DNA from: Paenibacillus sp. ACRRX
GTDB lineage: Bacteria > Bacillota > Bacilli > Paenibacillales > Paenibacillaceae
Length of the DNA: 64,000 bases
Direction: 5' to 3'
Assembly (NCBI RefSeq): GCF_022346885.1
Contig: NZ_JAKRNK010000001.1
Coordinates: 744,001 to 808,000, forward strand
In this document: positions 62,555 through 64,000 of the stretch, in pieces
Layout of the letters: every line of letters begins with the position of its first letter
How positions within the stretch are numbered: the stretch's first letter is position 1
The notes under the pieces: model-generated
The model's input: the letters and a program-made list of their open reading frames with translations, nothing else
Databases searched by the model: none
What the model was told of the DNA's origin: nothing
Program-made: the position numbers and the translations under genes

Positions 62555-64000
62555 ATGCGAATAAGCGATCAACTCGTTTTATGGAATCATGCATCCATTA
62601 CGATATTGGATATTCGTTGTATATCGATGAACATAAACGAGGGGCTTCATTCCTATCGGCTGCCCGCCAGCGGATTCTTGTATGCGGTGCGAGGAAGCGC
62701 TGAGTTAGAATTGGATGGGATCAAACATCAGGTGAATCGATTTCATATCATGCACGGGGGAAAGGGTTGTCGTGTTGATATTTATCCGATAGGAGAGTCC
62801 TTTGACTACTATATTATATATTATAAGGCGTTAATTCCATTGCCGATGCGGAATGACATCGCTGTATTAATGGATCGTAACAATCCCTTTCAACTGCAAT
62901 ATGGATTTGCGCCACAATATCCCGCTTCACTACTCAGCAAGGTGAAGGAGATGCATCAGGCTTGGGAAGATCAAGGCTCACTTGAGCGATTTCATGTCAA
63001 ATCGTTATTTTATCAATTTGTATACGAACTGGTTTGGCAGCTTCAAAATAACCAGATTCCTACGATTAAAGCAGATGTAGTCGCGCAAGCTTGCCACTAT
63101 TTGCAGCAGCACTATGCAGAGACTATTACACTGGAACTGCTGGCAGAGCTGTTGGATTGCAGCCCGCGACATTTATCCAGGCTGTTTAAGCGTGATGTTG
63201 GCACAAGTCCAATTGATTATGTGATTCAGATTCGGATGAATAAAGCAAAAGAACTTCTGCTAATGACGGATGCTAACCTACAAGAGATTGCAGAAAGCGT
63301 TGGTTATCCCGAGAGTTATTATTTTGCTAAGATGTTTAAAAAATATGTTGGAACTGCACCAATACGCTATCGCTCGGAACAGAGAGGAAAAACAAGAAGG
63401 CTTCATATGACATCGGGTATGTCGCGATATGGTATTGTTGAAAAAAGAGTCTCCCCTTATATTGATGTTAATAATCATTCTCAATTAAAAGGAGAGACAA
63501 ACGTACTTATGTATTCAAGCGGCAAATCATCTATAGCTATTATGTTGTTGTTGTGCTTGACGTTGTTGCTAAGTGCCTGTTCTACAGGAACAACAGGCGG
63601 GGCTGCAAACGGCGGTACACAGAATCAAACCAATCAAGCTCCTTCGACAGCCAGCACGGGCCAAGAAGGAAGCAGCAGTACAAGCAGCAAGCAAGCGGTG
63701 GGGACGCAGGCAAAGACCAAGATCGTATCTACTGTCAAAGGTGATGTGGAAATACCCGTCAATCCCAAACGAGTTGTAGTCCTGTATTTGCTTGGTGATG
63801 TGCTGGCCTTAGGTATAGAACCTGTAGGGATTTCGGATGTCTATGAAGGGGCTGCGTTCGAAAGCAAATTAGCAGGTATTCAGAAGTTGGGCGAATGGTT
63901 TAAACCGAGCCCAGAAGCAGTACTTGCACTTGATCCAGATCTAATTATTGTGCCTTCGGAAGAGACCTATGCAACGTTGAATCAGATTGCACCGACCGTC
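62555..64000 (+). CDS. AraC regulator fused in frame to siderophore-binding lipoprotein (partial)
   Basis: The frame is open for 482 codons and is cut by the window end. Residues 1-150 form an AraC-type sensor part; 175-275 carry two helix-turn-helices (ELLAELLDCSPRHLSRLFKR, IAESVGYPESYYFAKMFKK). Without a stop, residues 319-342 form a full lipoprotein signal peptide with lipobox LLSAC (Cys 342), then a Ser/Thr/Gly linker and, from about 385, a ferric-siderophore-binding domain (PKRVVVLYLLGDVLALGIEPVG, LALDPDLIIVPSEETY). AAAAGGAGAG 12 bases before ATG 63509 could start the lipoprotein separately. B. subtilis Btr is a cytosolic AraC/binding-domain fusion; the internal lipobox here is different. 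Confidence 0.85.
   Translation, partial: MRISDQLVLWNHASITILDIRCISMNINEGLHSYRLPASGFLYAVRGSAELELDGIKHQVNRFHIMHGGKGCRVDIYPIGESFDYYIIYYKALIPLPMRNDIAVLMDRNNPFQLQYGFAPQYPASLLSKVKEMHQAWEDQGSLERFHVKSLFYQFVYELVWQLQNNQIPTIKADVVAQACHYLQQHYAETITLELLAELLDCSPRHLSRLFKRDVGTSPIDYVIQIRMNKAKELLLMTDANLQEIAESVGYPESYYFAKMFKKYVGTAPIRYRSEQRGKTRRLHMTSGMSRYGIVEKRVSPYIDVNNHSQLKGETNVLMYSSGKSSIAIMLLLCLTLLLSACSTGTTGGAANGGTQNQTNQAPSTASTGQEGSSSTSSKQAVGTQAKTKIVSTVKGDVEIPVNPKRVVVLYLLGDVLALGIEPVGISDVYEGAAFESKLAGIQKLGEWFKPSPEAVLALDPDLIIVPSEETYATLNQIAPTV

Noticed and set aside
1-64000. CRISPR arrays, insertion sequences, prophage, tRNA or rRNA genes
   Set aside because: No regularly spaced repeats, transposase or phage genes, and no recognisable tRNA or rRNA sequence were found by reading.

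Overview
The window is a chromosomal segment of a low-to-mid GC, endospore-forming Firmicute, most likely a Paenibacillus. Reasons: sporulation genes (spoVIF, spoIVA, ypjB, ypmB), bacillithiol synthesis, TRAP control of trp, and a gene order that follows Bacillus subtilis from yphE to ypmB. Paenibacillus is favoured over Bacillus because menaquinone genes of the futalosine route (mqnA with ubiA- and ubiX-type partners) sit between hepS/menG and hepT. No tRNA, rRNA, insertion sequence, prophage or CRISPR array was seen.

Layout. 1-6.8 kb: spoVIF, yphE, two small 2Fe-2S ferredoxins with a nucleotidyltransferase-like gene between them, yphF lipoprotein, a chemoreceptor, spoIVA. 6.9-11.4 kb: a small unknown gene and a CUT2-type sugar ABC transporter inserted between spoIVA and hbs. 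11.5-18.6 kb: hbs, mtrB (TRAP), then hepS-menG-ubiA-ubiX-mqnA-hepT and ndk. 18.8-31.7 kb: cheR, aroC-aroB-aroH, a TRAP-type leader, trpEDCFBA, hisC, tyrA; together with mqnA this is a cluster around chorismate (made by AroC and used by MqnA, AroH and TrpE). 31.8-36.8 kb: a promoter-terminator unit that may make a small RNA, an ECF sigma/anti-sigma pair, a phosphatase, an unknown protein, a gamma-carbonic anhydrase-like protein, an IDEAL protein and a DUF2487 protein. 36.8-41.9 kb: the qcrABC menaquinol:cytochrome c reductase, ypjA, ypjB and ypjC. 42-50.7 kb: ypjD-dapB-mgsA-bshB1-bshA-cca-birA and panBCD. 50.8-57.1 kb: TPR protein, DinG, a Rex-type repressor, an MTA/SAH deaminase family enzyme and a YpmB-like protein.

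From 57.1 kb to the end the conserved order stops and the content is accessory: a secreted chitin/cellulose-active LPMO, a TetR/HXXEE pair, an AlkD-like DNA repair protein, a VOC protein, and a Fur-box-preceded gene in which an AraC regulator runs in frame into a complete lipoprotein signal peptide and siderophore-binding domain, cut by the window end.

Regulatory sequence is readable in several places: sigma-K (spoVIF), sigma-D (chemoreceptor) and possible sigma-E (spoIVA) promoters; an almost perfectly 5-nt periodic array of (G/T)AG triplets before trpE; a panBCD leader with terminators but no visible promoter after them; two exact GAAAGGAGG elements in the LPMO leader; a Fur box covering the promoter of the AraC fusion. 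The strongest candidate for something unusual is that AraC-lipoprotein fusion with an internal ribosome binding site.
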